From the NCBI GenBank assembly GCA_001483205.1, contig JPPB01000053.1, forward strand, positions 1 through 26,726: DNA of 26,726 bases. The letters are read 5' to 3'. The stretch is from an alpha proteobacterium 3107 (GTDB lineage Bacteria; Pseudomonadota; Alphaproteobacteria; Rhodobacterales; Rhodobacteraceae). Under the pieces are notes generated by a model. That model made no database searches. It saw nothing but the letters and a program-made list of their open reading frames with translations, and was not told the DNA's origin. Below are positions 26,503 through 26,726 of this stretch, one piece after another (position 1 is the first letter of the stretch; the number at the start of each line of letters is the position of its first letter). A program made the translations under genes and the position numbers.

Positions 26503-26726
26503 CTATCCGCCCATCCCGATAATGACGGCACCCGCCGCAATCAGCGCCATCAGGGCCAGCCGACGCGGCCCGACCGTCTCTTTCAGCACCACCCAGCCGA
26601 TCAGCGCCGCGAAAATGATCGACGTTTCGCGCAATACAGCAGCCTGACCCACCTTGTCCAGCCGGGTCGCAACCATGACCGAGCCAAAGCTGAGAAGCGC
26701 ACTGACGCCCCCGAAAACGCCCTTCA
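26503..26726 (-). CDS. EamA-family (DMT) transporter, partial C-terminus
   Basis: Only the last 74 codons are inside the window; the 5' part lies beyond the right edge. The visible peptide (for example SVMVATRLDKVGQAAVLRETS, IIFAALIGWVVLKETVG and ALIAAGAVIIGMGG) is the end of a drug/metabolite transporter of the EamA family, with the conserved 'E-T' pair after the last long helix. Substrate unknown. It is immediately upstream of yciB in the same operon. Confidence 0.85.
   Translation of the reverse strand, partial: KGVFGGVSALLSFGSVMVATRLDKVGQAAVLRETSIIFAALIGWVVLKETVGPRRLALMALIAAGAVIIGMGG

Overview
The window looks like a chromosomal segment from a GC-rich alphaproteobacterium, most likely a member of the Rhodobacterales (Roseobacter/Paracoccus-type). 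This rests on a class I lysyl-tRNA synthetase, the lptF-lptG-lptD order, pepA-holC linkage, purM-purN, a YciB-EamA pair and generally high GC. No species can be named from the sequence alone.

Layout. 1-4238 (minus): lipopolysaccharide export genes lptF-lptG-lptD, tightly overlapping, with lptD cut by the left edge. 4367-6294 (plus): pepA and holC. 6332-7772 (minus): a small unidentified ORF and gcdH (glutaryl-CoA dehydrogenase). 7861-13756: a LacI-family regulator diverging from a five-gene catabolic operon. 13841-15480 (minus): purN and purM. 15560-15770: a MITE-like element. 15841-15918: a CAU tRNA. 15981-18457 (minus): a small monooxygenase-fold protein, a DUF4864-like secreted protein and lysK. 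18583-19191: a TerB-like protein and tRNA-Ala(CGC). 19229-25072: a peptide-type ABC importer. 25109-25855: an unrecognised helix-hairpin-helix-like protein. 25879-26726 (minus): yciB and a partial EamA transporter. The only gene-free stretch above 300 bases is 15481-15840, which holds the MITE-like element.

The most distinctive content is the 2,3-dihydroxypropane-1-sulfonate (DHPS) module: hpsN (HisD-like 3-dehydrogenase), hpsO (SDR), hpsP (zinc alcohol dehydrogenase), suyA and suyB. By homology HpsO and HpsP interconvert DHPS enantiomers, HpsN oxidises DHPS to 3-sulfolactate, and SuyAB cleaves that to pyruvate and sulfite. Two near-perfect LacI-type operators lie 22 bp apart in the divergent promoter. 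No transporter, sulfite exporter or sulfite dehydrogenase is present here. A 24-codon ORF just before hpsN resembles the last helix of a TRAP large permease and may be all that is left of one.

A second signal is a short dispersed repeat (core AGACCTCTG / CAGAGGTCT) found at gene boundaries across the window. Two copies facing each other bound a 211-bp MITE-like element with a possible 5-bp target duplication. Other copies sit at both outer ends of the lacI-hps-suy module, one overlapping the lacI stop codon and one starting one base after the suyB stop. This raises the possibility that the module is a repeat-bounded cassette.
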